Below the pieces are notes generated by a model that was not told where the DNA came from, made no database searches, and saw nothing but the letters and a program-made list of their open reading frames with translations. From positions 39,257-103,256 of the forward strand of contig JAITRE010000032.1 in the NCBI GenBank assembly GCA_031288555.1: a stretch of 64,000 nucleotides of DNA, in the 5' to 3' direction. Both the position numbers and the translations under genes were made by a program. This DNA is from Oscillospiraceae bacterium. Lineage in GTDB: Bacteria; Bacillota; Clostridia; Oscillospirales; Acutalibacteraceae. Below are positions 45,106 to 54,570 of this stretch, piece after piece. Each line of letters begins with the position of its first letter. Positions within the stretch are counted from its first letter, which is position 1.

Positions 45106-46065
45106 ATGGAAAATATAAAAAATGAAAAAAAGTTATCTCGCATATCTAATGGAGGTCAATTATCGTTTAAAGCTTTAAGTTTAATTAGTGCTATTGTTTT
45201 TTTAGGTACTTCTGGTTTTGCAAATCTGTATACTAGCTTTAAAGGCAGCAGCAAAGTTGAGAAAGCATCGCTTGGGGCGAAAACTAAAAAAGTTTCAAAA
45301 AATGAAGAAAACCCTATTTCTCTTACGCCTGAGAAGGATTTGACTAAAATTGAAAATGAAAAAGTTCAGTTAAACTCTGAGTTTAAAAAAGTAAAGGCGC
45401 AAAAATTAAAAAATAAAAAAGATTTTGAAATTCACCATCCAACAAGCGTGAATGAATTGCAAAGATTAAATACCAAAATTAAAGATCAGGAAAATGAAAT
45501 TAATTCATTAAAAAAAGAAAACAAGACTCTTAAGTTAAAACTTAAAAAATCAAATAAAGAAAAAGAAACATTAAAGGAAGAAGTTTCAAAATTTAAAGAA
45601 AAGTGTAAAAAATTGACTGACGAAAATATTAAGCTTGATGCTGCATGTGTTGAACTTAAGAAAAAATATCAGCAGTTTCAAGTTTTTGAAAATAAATATA
45701 AAAATTACTCTGAAAAGCTTGTCAATCAGAATAATCAGCTTAAAAGTCAGCTGAAACAGCTTGTAAAGAAAAAAGAACAATATAGACAAAAGACAGTACA
45801 GCTTCAAAATGAAAAAACGGATCTTCAACAGAATAATAAAATTCTAGTCGGGCAGCAGAATAAGAAAGTCTTGATACAAGAATATATTGAAAATTTAAAT
45901 TTTGTTAATAATTTAAATAGTGAAATGATTGATAATTTCAAAGGATTTTTAGCGTGGTTTTCTGCAAACTATAGTGAGGTTTACGAAGCATCTTTCGGGG
46001 AATATACAGCTTTTGCTCAGAACCTTGTAAAAGATGAAGAAACGGGATTAGAAATACAACAATAG
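45106..46065 (+). CDS. Secreted coiled-coil protein, paralog 2
   Basis: 319 residues. N-terminal region KNEKKLSRISNGGQLSFKAL plus SLISAIVFLGTSGFAN is the family signal peptide. The central part (about 75-255) is a Lys/Glu coiled coil (KIKDQENEINSLKKENKTLK and similar). The C-terminal about 70 residues, from NNKILVGQQNKKVLIQEY through MIDNFKGFLAWFSANYSEVY to AFAQNLVKDEE, form a conserved domain nearly identical to paralog 3, down to the DNA level. It looks like a shortened version of paralog 3 with most coiled-coil repeats missing. Function unknown. Confidence 0.8.
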   Translation: MENIKNEKKLSRISNGGQLSFKALSLISAIVFLGTSGFANLYTSFKGSSKVEKASLGAKTKKVSKNEENPISLTPEKDLTKIENEKVQLNSEFKKVKAQKLKNKKDFEIHHPTSVNELQRLNTKIKDQENEINSLKKENKTLKLKLKKSNKEKETLKEEVSKFKEKCKKLTDENIKLDAACVELKKKYQQFQVFENKYKNYSEKLVNQNNQLKSQLKQLVKKKEQYRQKTVQLQNEKTDLQQNNKILVGQQNKKVLIQEYIENLNFVNNLNSEMIDNFKGFLAWFSANYSEVYEASFGEYTAFAQNLVKDEETGLEIQQ

Positions 46066-46076
46066 TATAATAACTT

Positions 46077-46124
46077 CGAGCTTGTGTTAAGCGACGTTCA
46101 ACACAGGCTCGGGTTGTTATTTTT
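46077..46124 (+). terminator. Conserved 3' hairpin of coiled-coil gene 2
   Basis: CGAGCTTGTGTT (46077-46088) pairs with AACACAGGCTCG (46100-46111), 12 bp with one T-G pair, followed by GGTTGTTATTTTT. The same hairpin after gene 3 has T-A at the wobble position, so the stem covaries. Confidence 0.7.
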
Positions 46125-46810
46125 AAAAATTGCAAAAATTTTGATGACTTATTTTGAGTTAAAACTACATAATAGTAACAATGTGTTAATACATAAAAAA
46201 ATTAGAGTTGCTTTATAGATAAAGTTTTGATAAGCTTCGATGTTTAATTTAAAGATTTTGTACCAGCATTTGTCAAGAACGCTTTTAAAAATAAATTTAA
46301 AGACGATTGGATTACAAGATTTTCAATTTAATTTTAGTTATTTCAAAAAGTTTATTTTAACGATTTATATGATTTTTTAAAAGTTAAGATTGTTGAGGGG
46401 GGGAGTGCTGTAAAAAAATTAATTGAAAAAATATTTAAAAATTAAAAGAAAAAAACTAAAAAATGTTTTTTAAACATGGAAGATTTAAAAAAATTTAGAT
46501 TTGATAGTTTTTAATTAAATTTTTAAAAACAAATACTTTGTTAATGGTACTCTTCGCTTAATTTTAAAATAGTTTGATTTTTAAGACTATTATTTTTAAA
46601 AGTTAATATTTTTACTATATTTTTTTGTTGTTTTAAAAATACTGAAAACATAATAATGTAAATAAGTAGTAGAAAATTATTTAAAATTTTTATATAGGCT
46701 GTTAATATGTGCGTAGTATTTTGTTTGCGGTTTGATGTAGTGATTTCTGGCTTTTTAAAATAAAAATTTTACTTTAGAATTTACATTTGCAAAATTTATA
46801 GCGTAAATAC

Positions 46811-46910
46811 TTGAAATTTTATATTATTTATTGCACAATGCTAATGCATGGAATAAGGAGGTGGCAATTATTCAGAAAATAAACTTTATTTAGTGCTTAA
46901 AGCTTTAAGC
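46811..46910 (+). promoter_or_regulatory. Promoter and leader element of coiled-coil gene 3
   Basis: TTGAAA (46811-46816), 17 nt, CACAAT (46834-46839). AAGGAGGTG at 46855-46863 lies just after the predicted RNA start, without an ORF at normal spacing. A perfect 16-bp palindrome GCTTAAAGCTTTAAGC is at 46895-46910. The leader runs about 480 nt to the gene and is an elongated relative of the gene 2 leader. Confidence 0.55.
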
Positions 46911-47329
46911 AGCAGAATGAACAGAAAATTTAGTTAAGAAATTGTTTTGAGTGTAAATTTTATATTTTTGCCAGAAGTAAATCGAATAATTTTCGTGTGA
47001 TTAAAAATTTGTAAAGTTATGGTAAAAATACTATGAAATTGATGTGTGATTAAATATTTTTGAGTGAGCTTTTAAGAAATTTAATTTACTTAAATAAACT
47101 AAAAAAATAATATTATTAAATTTTTTAGGCATTTTAAGCTTTAAATTAAAATTAAAAACATTTAAGTTCTTTGAAATAATAGTTAAAATTGCTTAGACAT
47201 AAAAGCTAATTTAAACTAAATTTTTGTTTAGGTAAGTTAAAACTTAAAAAAATTTTAAATTTAAATTGTTTATTTTAAAATTAAAGTTAAGCTTAAAATA
47301 TCGTAATTAAAGGAAGGAAACTATTAATT

Positions 47330-49714
47330 ATGGAAAATATAAAAAATGAAAAAAAGTTATCTCGTACAGCTAATGGAGGTCAATTATCGTTTAAAGCTTT
47401 AAGTTTAATTAGTGCTATTGTTTTTTTGGGTACTTCTGGTTTTACAAGTGTGGATACCAGTTTTAAAGACAACAGTAAAGTTGAGAAAGCATCGCTTGGG
47501 GTAAAAACTAAAAAAGTTTCAAAAAATAAAGAAAATCCTATTTCTCCTACTTCTGATAAGAATTTAATTAACTTGTTTGAGTCAGATAAAAGTCTAATGT
47601 CTAAAAAAATTGCTGGCAAAGTTGATCCTTTTCTGTATAATAATAAAATTAGCAAAATTAGCAAAAAAATGTTTTCTAAAGATGAAAAGCTTTCACAAAT
47701 TGAAAAAGAAAAAAGTGAATTAAATTTTAAACTTGAAAAATCGAATAATAAAAAAGATCAACAATTAAACTCTAAGCTTGGAAAAGTAAAAGCACAAGGA
47801 TCAAAAAACAAAATTAGTTTTCAGAAAGTAAAATCACCATTGTTTGAAAATGTATTAAAAAATAAAAAGGATTTTGAAATTCAGCATCCAACAAGTATAG
47901 ATAAATTGCAAAACTTAAATATCAAAATTCAAAATCAGTTGAAGCAAATTAAAAATCAAGAAAATGAAATTAATTCATTGAAAAAAGAAAACGAGACTCT
48001 TAAATTAAAATTTAAAAAATTAAATAAAGAAAAAGAAGAATTAGAGAAAAAAATTTTAAAATTGGAAGAACAATATAAAGAAATGAGTGGCGAAAAGCTT
48101 AAGTTTGAAACTGCATATATTGAACTTGAGAAAAAACACTACTATCAACTCGCAAGTGATAAACAAATTCTTAAACAACAGTATTTAACTGATACAGTAA
48201 ACCTTCAAAACGCGAAAAAACAGCTTGAAAATCAGTTGGCACAGCTTGAATTAGACAATAAGCTGTTAAAACATCTTAATCGGTCTGATAATAACGATCA
48301 GCAAGAGCTGATACAACAGCTTCAAAATGTTAGCAATAAACTGAAACAAAAAAATCAAGAGATTAACCAGCTTAAAGCAACAATTCAAAAGTTTACAAAC
48401 GAAAAGCAACAGCTTCAAAATAATAACAAACAGCTTATATGTGAGCAAAAAGATTCTGAACAACAGGTTTTACTTATTCAACAGAATGATCAAAATATGA
48501 GTAACAACACAGTTCTGAAACAAGATCTAGAGCAAAAGAATATCACTTTAGTGCAGGAAAATATCCAACTTAAAAATCAGCTGAAACAGTTTGATCAGTT
48601 TGTAAATGAGAATAAACAGCTTACAAACAAGAATAATAAACTTCAAGAAGAGGTTTATTTGTTAAATCAAAAAAGTCAACAGCTTCAACAAAGTTATAAT
48701 CGGTCTAACGAGCAGTTTCAACAACAGATTCAAGTTCTTAAAGAAGAGAATGTAAAATTTAATCAAAACATTCAGGATCTTAATAGTCAATTAAGTCAAA
48801 AAGATCAACTTAAAAATCAGCTTCAACAAAATGTTAATGTTGAGATTCAAACTCTTAAAAATCAGCTGGTACAACTTGCAAACAAGAAAAAAAATTATAA
48901 GAAATTAGCAACACAGTTTCAAAACAAGAATGTAAACCTTAACAACCAATTAAAAACTGATCTTGCAAACCTTCAAAAAGAGAAAAACCAGCTTAAAAAT
49001 CAGCTAATACAACTCAATCAGTTTGTAAACGAAAATAAACAACAACTGTCACTACTTCAAGATGAGAATACAAAATTTCAAAACCTGAATCAACAGCTTC
49101 AACAAAGTTCTAACCAGTCTAACGAGCAGTTTCAACAACAGATTCAAATTCTTAAAGAAGAGAATACAAACCTTAGGCAAAATATTGAAGATCTTAATAG
49201 TCAATTAAACCAAAAAGATCAACAGCTTCAACAAAGTTCTAACCAGCCTAACGAGCAGATATCACAGTGTCAAGAAAAGATTAATCAACTTACAAATAAA
49301 AAAGAACATTATAAACAAAAAGTAATACAGCTTCAAAGTGAAAAAACGGACCTTCAACATCAGAATCAACAGTTTATCAATCAGCTTCAAATTTTTCAAG
49401 ACAAAAACATTTATCTTAAAGAAAAGAATACAAATTTTCAACAGCAGATTCAAGCTTTTCAAGAAAATAATAACCAGTTTTTAAATCTTCAACAGAATAA
49501 TAAAATTCTAGTCGGGCAACAGAATAAGAAAGTCTTGATACAAGAATATAATGAAAATTTAAATTTTGTTAATAATATAAATAGTGATATGATTGATAAT
49601 TTCAAAGGATTTTTAGCGTGGTTTTCTGCAAACTATAGTGAGGTTTACGAAGCATCTTTCGAGGAATATACAGCTTTTGCTCAGAACCTTGTAAAAGATG
49701 AAGAGGCACTATAA
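47330..49714 (+). CDS. Secreted coiled-coil protein, paralog 3 (long form)
   Basis: 794 residues. It has the family signal region (KNEKKLSRTANGGQLSFKAL, SLISAIVFLGTSGFTS), then a linker with NLINLFESDKSL shared with paralog 1. A very long coiled coil (about 115-710) is dominated by Gln, Asn, Lys and Leu. It contains internal repeats such as SNQSNEQFQQQIQILKEEN and LNSQLxQKDQQLQQSS (at least three copies around 49095-49260). The end is the conserved C-terminal domain GFLAWFSANYSEVYEASF. The coiled coil would be several hundred angstroms long. Repeats in protein and DNA allow length change by recombination. No known family; an exported fibre, adhesin or effector is inference. Confidence 0.82.
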   Translation: MENIKNEKKLSRTANGGQLSFKALSLISAIVFLGTSGFTSVDTSFKDNSKVEKASLGVKTKKVSKNKENPISPTSDKNLINLFESDKSLMSKKIAGKVDPFLYNNKISKISKKMFSKDEKLSQIEKEKSELNFKLEKSNNKKDQQLNSKLGKVKAQGSKNKISFQKVKSPLFENVLKNKKDFEIQHPTSIDKLQNLNIKIQNQLKQIKNQENEINSLKKENETLKLKFKKLNKEKEELEKKILKLEEQYKEMSGEKLKFETAYIELEKKHYYQLASDKQILKQQYLTDTVNLQNAKKQLENQLAQLELDNKLLKHLNRSDNNDQQELIQQLQNVSNKLKQKNQEINQLKATIQKFTNEKQQLQNNNKQLICEQKDSEQQVLLIQQNDQNMSNNTVLKQDLEQKNITLVQENIQLKNQLKQFDQFVNENKQLTNKNNKLQEEVYLLNQKSQQLQQSYNRSNEQFQQQIQVLKEENVKFNQNIQDLNSQLSQKDQLKNQLQQNVNVEIQTLKNQLVQLANKKKNYKKLATQFQNKNVNLNNQLKTDLANLQKEKNQLKNQLIQLNQFVNENKQQLSLLQDENTKFQNLNQQLQQSSNQSNEQFQQQIQILKEENTNLRQNIEDLNSQLNQKDQQLQQSSNQPNEQISQCQEKINQLTNKKEHYKQKVIQLQSEKTDLQHQNQQFINQLQIFQDKNIYLKEKNTNFQQQIQAFQENNNQFLNLQQNNKILVGQQNKKVLIQEYNENLNFVNNINSDMIDNFKGFLAWFSANYSEVYEASFEEYTAFAQNLVKDEEAL

Positions 49715-50275
49715 ATACAATAACAGCAAAAACTTCGAGCTTGTGTTAAACGACGTTCAACACAAGCTCAGATTGTTTTTAAACTAAAAAAATTACATTA
49801 ACATAAAAATTTATTTAGTTGTTTTTTATTGTAAAAAGTTTTAGTGACTTATTTTTAAGTTAAAAACTAAGAACAACAATAACGTGTTAGTACATAAAAA
49901 GTTAAGAGCTGCCCTTTTAATAAACTCTTGTGAAAATTGTTTTAATAATTAAAAATGCTGTTATTAAGAAGGTTTTTAAAAGTAAACAAAATGGTTAAGA
50001 TTTTAAAGACGATTGAATTATATAGATTTTTAATTTAATTTTAGTTTTTAAAAAAATTATTTAACAATTTAAAGAGTAGATTCTAAAAAATTAAGATTTG
50101 TTAATGTAAAAATTACTACGCAAAAAAATAATTGCAGAATATTTAAAAATTTTCTAAAGAAGAAAAACTAAAAAATTTTAAGATATTGCTTTTAAATATT
50201 GTTAAAACAAATTATAAATATTAATTTTTAATTATGAAATATAAAAAATGTTTTTTAAATTTAAATCGCATTAAG
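49715..50275. other. Trailer of coiled-coil gene 3
   Basis: 561 bp, AT rich, no ORF. It starts with the gene 3 terminator hairpin, and most of it is homologous to the DNA after gene 2 (46120-46560). It marks the right end of the duplicated array; tepA begins immediately beyond. Confidence 0.6.
49737..49778 (+). terminator. Conserved 3' hairpin of coiled-coil gene 3
   Basis: GAGCTTGTGTT (49737-49747) pairs perfectly with AACACAAGCTC (49759-49769), followed by AGATTGTTTTT. Equivalent to the hairpin after gene 2 with compensating differences. Confidence 0.7.
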
Positions 50276-51046
50276 CTATTTTTTTGAAGTTTTGCGCTTA
50301 CTCTTTTTTTTGTAAGTTTTATCTACCATATTGTGAAGGCAAGTGATGGCATCGGAAATGTTTCCTAAAGAGTCAATAATCCCTTCCTTAACGGCTTGAC
50401 TTCCGTCAAGAGTGGAACCTATATCGGTAGAAAATTCTTCAGTATTTGACATAAGTTGCACTAGTTTATTGGGTTTAATGTTTGAATTTTCTGAAATAAA
50501 TGAAGTTATTCTATTTTGTATTCTTTGAAAATATCTAAAAGTCTGTGGAACCCCAAGATTTATTCCGTTCATACGTACGGGGTGTATAATCATTGAGGCT
50601 GATTTTGCAATAAAAGATTTTTTAGCAGCAACAGCGAGTGGCACCCCTATAGAATGACCTCCACCTATTACTAATGAAACAGTAGGTTTCTTCATTCCTG
50701 ATATTATTTCAGCTAGCGCAAGTCCTGCTTCAATATCACCTCCTATAGTGTTAATAAGAACTAAAAGGCCATCTATACTGGGTTCCTGTTCTATGGCAAC
50801 TAGTTGCGGAATAACATATTCGTATTTTGTAGTTTTAACATTTTCTGAAGAGTAATTATGCCCTTCAATTTCACCAACAATTGTTAAGCAATGAATTTTA
50901 TATTTTCCGTTATTAATGATAATTGAAGCAGGATAATTCATTTTTTGTATCTGACTTTCAGAATCATTTTTATCTTGATTACTATCATCTTGATCAAAAG
51001 GTGATACAATAACTTTACTTCCTTTTTTGCTTTTAATTTTTTTCAC
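50276..51046 (-). CDS. tepA: ClpP-like serine protease TepA (YmfB)
   Basis: Member of the S14 (ClpP-fold) family; in Bacillus, TepA is a cytosolic ClpP-like protein implicated in protein export and signal-peptide degradation. 256 residues: a polar N-terminal extension of about 45, then LLVLINTIGGDIEAGLALAE, the nucleophile S132 in GGGHSIGVPLA, H155 in MIIHPVR and a DGSQAVKEGIIDSLG end. It lacks a Clp ATPase partner nearby. In Clostridia it usually neighbours ftsK/spoIIIE, not seen here. Confidence 0.92.
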   Translation of the reverse strand: MKKIKSKKGSKVIVSPFDQDDSNQDKNDSESQIQKMNYPASIIINNGKYKIHCLTIVGEIEGHNYSSENVKTTKYEYVIPQLVAIEQEPSIDGLLVLINTIGGDIEAGLALAEIISGMKKPTVSLVIGGGHSIGVPLAVAAKKSFIAKSASMIIHPVRMNGINLGVPQTFRYFQRIQNRITSFISENSNIKPNKLVQLMSNTEEFSTDIGSTLDGSQAVKEGIIDSLGNISDAITCLHNMVDKTYKKKSKRKTSKK

Positions 51047-51164
51047 GTAATCACACCTTTAAATGATCAAATACGAATATTTTGTTTTATTAAAAAGGCG
51101 AACAATAAAAATTTTTATGTATTATTGTTAAATTAATTTGTAAAGAATAGTTTAAAAGTAGAAT

Positions 51165-52484
51165 TTAATTACTAATATGTTCACAGGAGTCTTCTAAAGT
51201 TTTAATTTTTTTCTCTATTGCTGTTAATTTAATACATATACAAAATAAATGCATGGCTAAAGCGAGCTCATTTGCGGGCAAACAAGTAGGAGCGAGTCTT
51301 ATGTTGCTGTCGTTAGGATCAATTCCGTTAGGAAAAGTTGCACCCGCATCTGTAAGTTTGACCCCTGCTTTTTTACACATTTTTATAACTTGTTTTGCAA
51401 GTCCAGGATATAAATCTACACTTACAAAATATCCTCCTTTTGGTTCACTCCAAGATGCTATATCTTTGTTTTGTTCGGAAAACTCCTTAGATAAACAGTT
51501 TATAACAACTTGAAACTTTGGTCTTAAAATTTTTCTATGTTTCTTCATATGTTCTAGTATATTTTCGTAATCTTTAAGAAATTTTGCATGTCTTAATTGA
51601 TTTAGTTTATCAAATCCAATAGTTTTAAAACTATAAAATCTTTTTATTTCTAGCAGATTTTTTTGAGATGCTGCTAATGCTGCAACTCCTGAGCCGGGGA
51701 AAGTAATTTTAGAAGTAGAACAAAACATAATGGGTAAATCTTCAGTTGAGTTCTGCAAACATTCATTCATTAAACTAAGCAGAAATTTGCAAGAACCTGT
51801 TAAATCGTGAACAGCATAAGCGTTGTCCCAAAAAATTCTAAAGTCTGAACTTTTAGGAGATAAGTTTGAAAATCTTTTTACGGTTTCGTCAGAATAAACA
51901 ATTCCTTGCGGATTAGAGTATTTTGGCACACAAAATATTCCTTTTATGAGCTCGTCAGATTTTACAGCTTCTTCTATAATGTTCATGTCTGGTCCGTCTT
52001 TTTTCATAGGAATTGGTATTTGTTCTATTCCGAAATGAGATAAAATTTTAAAATGTCTGTCATATCCAGGAACAGGACAAAGAAATTTAATACCTCTTTC
52101 ATAAGAAGACCATGGTCTTTTTCCGCATGCGCCATGGGTCATATAAAGAGAAATGACATCAAACATCATTGAAAGACTAGAATTTCCGCCAACAAATACA
52201 TCAAAAGGTTTAACGTTTAAAATTTGAGCGAACATATATCTTAATGTCCAAATTCCATCACTAAAACCATAATTACGATAATCAATACCACTGTCGGAAG
52301 TAAAATTCGAATCGTTTGATAAAATATTTAACATTGGCATTGAAAGATCTAATTGTTCTTTTGAAAGGGTACCTCTTGACATGTCGAGTTTTAAATTTTT
52401 TAGTTTGAAGTTTTGATACCGCTTTTTAAGTACATTTAATTGTTTTTGCAGTTCGTCTTTTGTCATGAAATCATAAGAAGACAA
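51165..52484 (-). CDS. PLP-dependent aminotransferase, MocR-type (PF12897-like)
   Basis: 439-residue fold-type I aminotransferase. Recognisable parts are LDMSRGTLSKEQLDLS near the N terminus, YRNYGFSDGIWTLRYMFAQI, CPVPGYDRH, VPKYSNPQGIVYSDE, FWDNAYAVHDL and the PLP lysine in CSTSKITFPGSGVAAL. It has no HTH domain, so it is a free enzyme and not a MocR regulator. Members of this subgroup in Clostridia act as aspartate/alanine aminotransferases. It is next to asnS on the same strand, which may point to Asp/Asn metabolism. Confidence 0.9.
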   Translation of the reverse strand: MSSYDFMTKDELQKQLNVLKKRYQNFKLKNLKLDMSRGTLSKEQLDLSMPMLNILSNDSNFTSDSGIDYRNYGFSDGIWTLRYMFAQILNVKPFDVFVGGNSSLSMMFDVISLYMTHGACGKRPWSSYERGIKFLCPVPGYDRHFKILSHFGIEQIPIPMKKDGPDMNIIEEAVKSDELIKGIFCVPKYSNPQGIVYSDETVKRFSNLSPKSSDFRIFWDNAYAVHDLTGSCKFLLSLMNECLQNSTEDLPIMFCSTSKITFPGSGVAALAASQKNLLEIKRFYSFKTIGFDKLNQLRHAKFLKDYENILEHMKKHRKILRPKFQVVINCLSKEFSEQNKDIASWSEPKGGYFVSVDLYPGLAKQVIKMCKKAGVKLTDAGATFPNGIDPNDSNIRLAPTCLPANELALAMHLFCICIKLTAIEKKIKTLEDSCEHISN

Positions 52485-52641
52485 AAATTCTCACCTCCAC
52501 TTTCTTAAGGTTTATTGTATATCTAAAAATAAATATATTTTTTAAATTTTAGATTTACGAATTAATTAATAATGTTTTAAAATTTACTTTAGATTTTTAA
52601 AAAATTAAATTAAATAAATTTTTGAGCAATAGTTGCAAATT

Positions 52642-54030
52642 TTAAAATTCAGCATTTTTTACAGTGCGTGGAAAAGGCATAACGTCACGTATATTGCTAA
52701 ATGATGTTAAAAACATTAAAAGACGCTCAAATCCTAAACCAAAACCTGAGTGCTCGACTGTACCGTACTTTCTAAGTTCAAGATACCACCAGTAATCTTC
52801 TTTTTTTAAGTTTAATTCTTTTATACGTTTTAGCAATAAGTCAAGTCTTTCTTCTCGTTGGCTTCCTCCTATCATTTCACCTATGCCAGGAAAAAGCATA
52901 TCCATAGCCGCAACTGTTTTTTCGTCGTCATTCTGCCGCATATAGAATGCTTTTATGTTTTTTGGGTAATCAATAACGAAAATAGGTTTTTTAAATATTT
53001 TTTCTGTTAAATATCTTTCATGTTCCGATTGTAGATCTTTCCCCCACGAAACTTCATATTCAAAATTATTTTCGCTATCTTCTAATATATTAATAGCTTG
53101 AGTGTAAGTAATGACGTCGAAATCTGTTTGCAAAATATTTTCAAGACGTATTAGTAATTTTTCATCATAAGTTTTATTTAAAAATTCAAGATCTTTTTCA
53201 CAAAAGTTTAGTACGTGCTTTACAATATATTTTATAAGACGCGATGCCAAGTTAATAATGTCGTTTAAATTTGCAAAGGCTATTTCTGGTTCTAGCATCC
53301 AAAATTCTGCAGCGTGTCTTTGCGTGTTTGAATTTTCAGCTCTAAATGTAGGAGCAAATGTGTAAACCTTTGAAAGAGCAGTCGCCATACATTCAGCCTG
53401 CAATTGCCCTGAAACTGTCAACATAACGTGTTTCCCGAAAAAATCTTTAGAAAAGTCAAACTTCTTTAATTTTTCATTTTTTAAATCAAACGACGTAACC
53501 GAAAAAGCTTCACCTGCACCTTCAGCGTCGTTTCCAGTTATAATGGGAGTGTGAATGTAATTAAAATCATCTTCCTGCAAAAATTTGTGTATTGCATATG
53601 AAGCAGAAGATCTTATACGAAAAATTGATGAAAATGTATTAGTTCTTGCCCTTAAGTGCGCTATAGTTCTCATATATTCTAATGAATGTTTTTTTTTCTG
53701 CAAAGGGTAGTCAGAAGTCGACGCTCCTTTAATACTTATGGATGTGGCGTGAAACTCAAAAAGCTGTGCCGCCAAAGGAGTTGAAACTAAAACTCCCAAA
53801 ACACTTATACAAGCTCCTACGCCAATATGAGAAATTTCTTCAAAATTTTTAAGCTTATCTTTGAAGACAACTTGTAGTGAAGATATACAACTTCCGTCAT
53901 TTAAATCTATAAAACCTATTTTTTTTGAACATCTTAGACTTCTCACCCAGCCACAAACAGTTATTTCGTTTGTTTTGTTTTCATATAAATTATTTTTTCT
54001 GTATAACTTAGATATTTCTACGCGCTCCAA
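52642..54030 (-). CDS. asnS: Asparaginyl-tRNA synthetase
   Basis: Class II synthetase charging tRNA-Asn directly. 462 residues: N-terminal OB-fold (ITVCGWVRSLRCSKKIGFID), motif 2 FRAENSNTQRHAAEFWMLEP, and motif 3 GFGLGFERLLMFLTSFSNIR followed by DVMPFPR. AsnRS rather than AspRS follows from the HAAEFWMLEPE and GTVEHSGFGLGFER contexts. No T-box leader was seen in the upstream 500 bp. Confidence 0.97.
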   Translation of the reverse strand: MERVEISKLYRKNNLYENKTNEITVCGWVRSLRCSKKIGFIDLNDGSCISSLQVVFKDKLKNFEEISHIGVGACISVLGVLVSTPLAAQLFEFHATSISIKGASTSDYPLQKKKHSLEYMRTIAHLRARTNTFSSIFRIRSSASYAIHKFLQEDDFNYIHTPIITGNDAEGAGEAFSVTSFDLKNEKLKKFDFSKDFFGKHVMLTVSGQLQAECMATALSKVYTFAPTFRAENSNTQRHAAEFWMLEPEIAFANLNDIINLASRLIKYIVKHVLNFCEKDLEFLNKTYDEKLLIRLENILQTDFDVITYTQAINILEDSENNFEYEVSWGKDLQSEHERYLTEKIFKKPIFVIDYPKNIKAFYMRQNDDEKTVAAMDMLFPGIGEMIGGSQREERLDLLLKRIKELNLKKEDYWWYLELRKYGTVEHSGFGLGFERLLMFLTSFSNIRDVMPFPRTVKNAEF

Positions 54031-54435
54031 TTAAACCTCCATCCTACAGCTTTTTATAGCCGATTTATTTTAGATTAATTTGCTTTTAAATATTATTTTA
54101 AATTTTAAAAAACAAATGCAAAGGGACACAGTAAATAATAATTTTAAAAATTAAAATTACTTTAAATTGCTTTTTAAAACAAGTGCTACTTTAAAATTTA
54201 TTAATTTAACATAAGTTTTAAAAGTAACTAATTACTTAAATTTTACAACTTAATTGCTGTTTATGCAACAGTTCTATATAAGCAAGCTCTTTGTTTGATG
54301 CAAAATTTGTTAAGCGATTATTATTAATGAATTAAATAATTTAAAATTCTGAATTTCTAAAAATTTAAACAAAAATTCCTTTTTTGTATATAATATTTGC
54401 AAATAACTTATATAATTTTATTATAATGATGTTTT
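54031..54435. other. AT-rich intergenic region asnS to LRR gene
   Basis: About 400 bp between divergent genes with no ORF, no RNA gene and no T-box signature. The plus-strand promoter of the next gene lies at its right border. Nothing else supportable. Confidence 0.5.
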
Positions 54436-54464
54436 TTGACTATTTTATTGAGTTATGTTATATT
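54436..54464 (+). promoter_or_regulatory. Predicted promoter of the LRR gene
   Basis: TTGACT (54436-54441), 17-nt spacer, TATATT (54459-54464). Leader of about 100 nt with AAAAGGAG before the ATG. A good promoter in front of a frameshifted gene. Confidence 0.6.
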
Positions 54465-54570
54465 TATACTTAGAGTAAAGTAAGTTAGTGAAAATAAAAT
54501 TAAAAAATTTTAAATTCTTAAGTTTAATTTTATTTTAAAAAAGGAAATTTTAAAAAGGAGATTAAAATTT

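Larger units (their letters stand above)
46066..47329. other. Duplicated noncoding DNA between coiled-coil genes 2 and 3
   Basis: About 1.26 kb with no ORF. The first about 500 bp match the region after gene 3 (49715-50270: for example GTGTTA(A/G)TACATAAAAA and TTTAAAGACGATTG). The remainder matches the leaders of genes 1 and 2. The repeat unit is therefore leader + gene + trailer, present in tandem. Confidence 0.65.
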
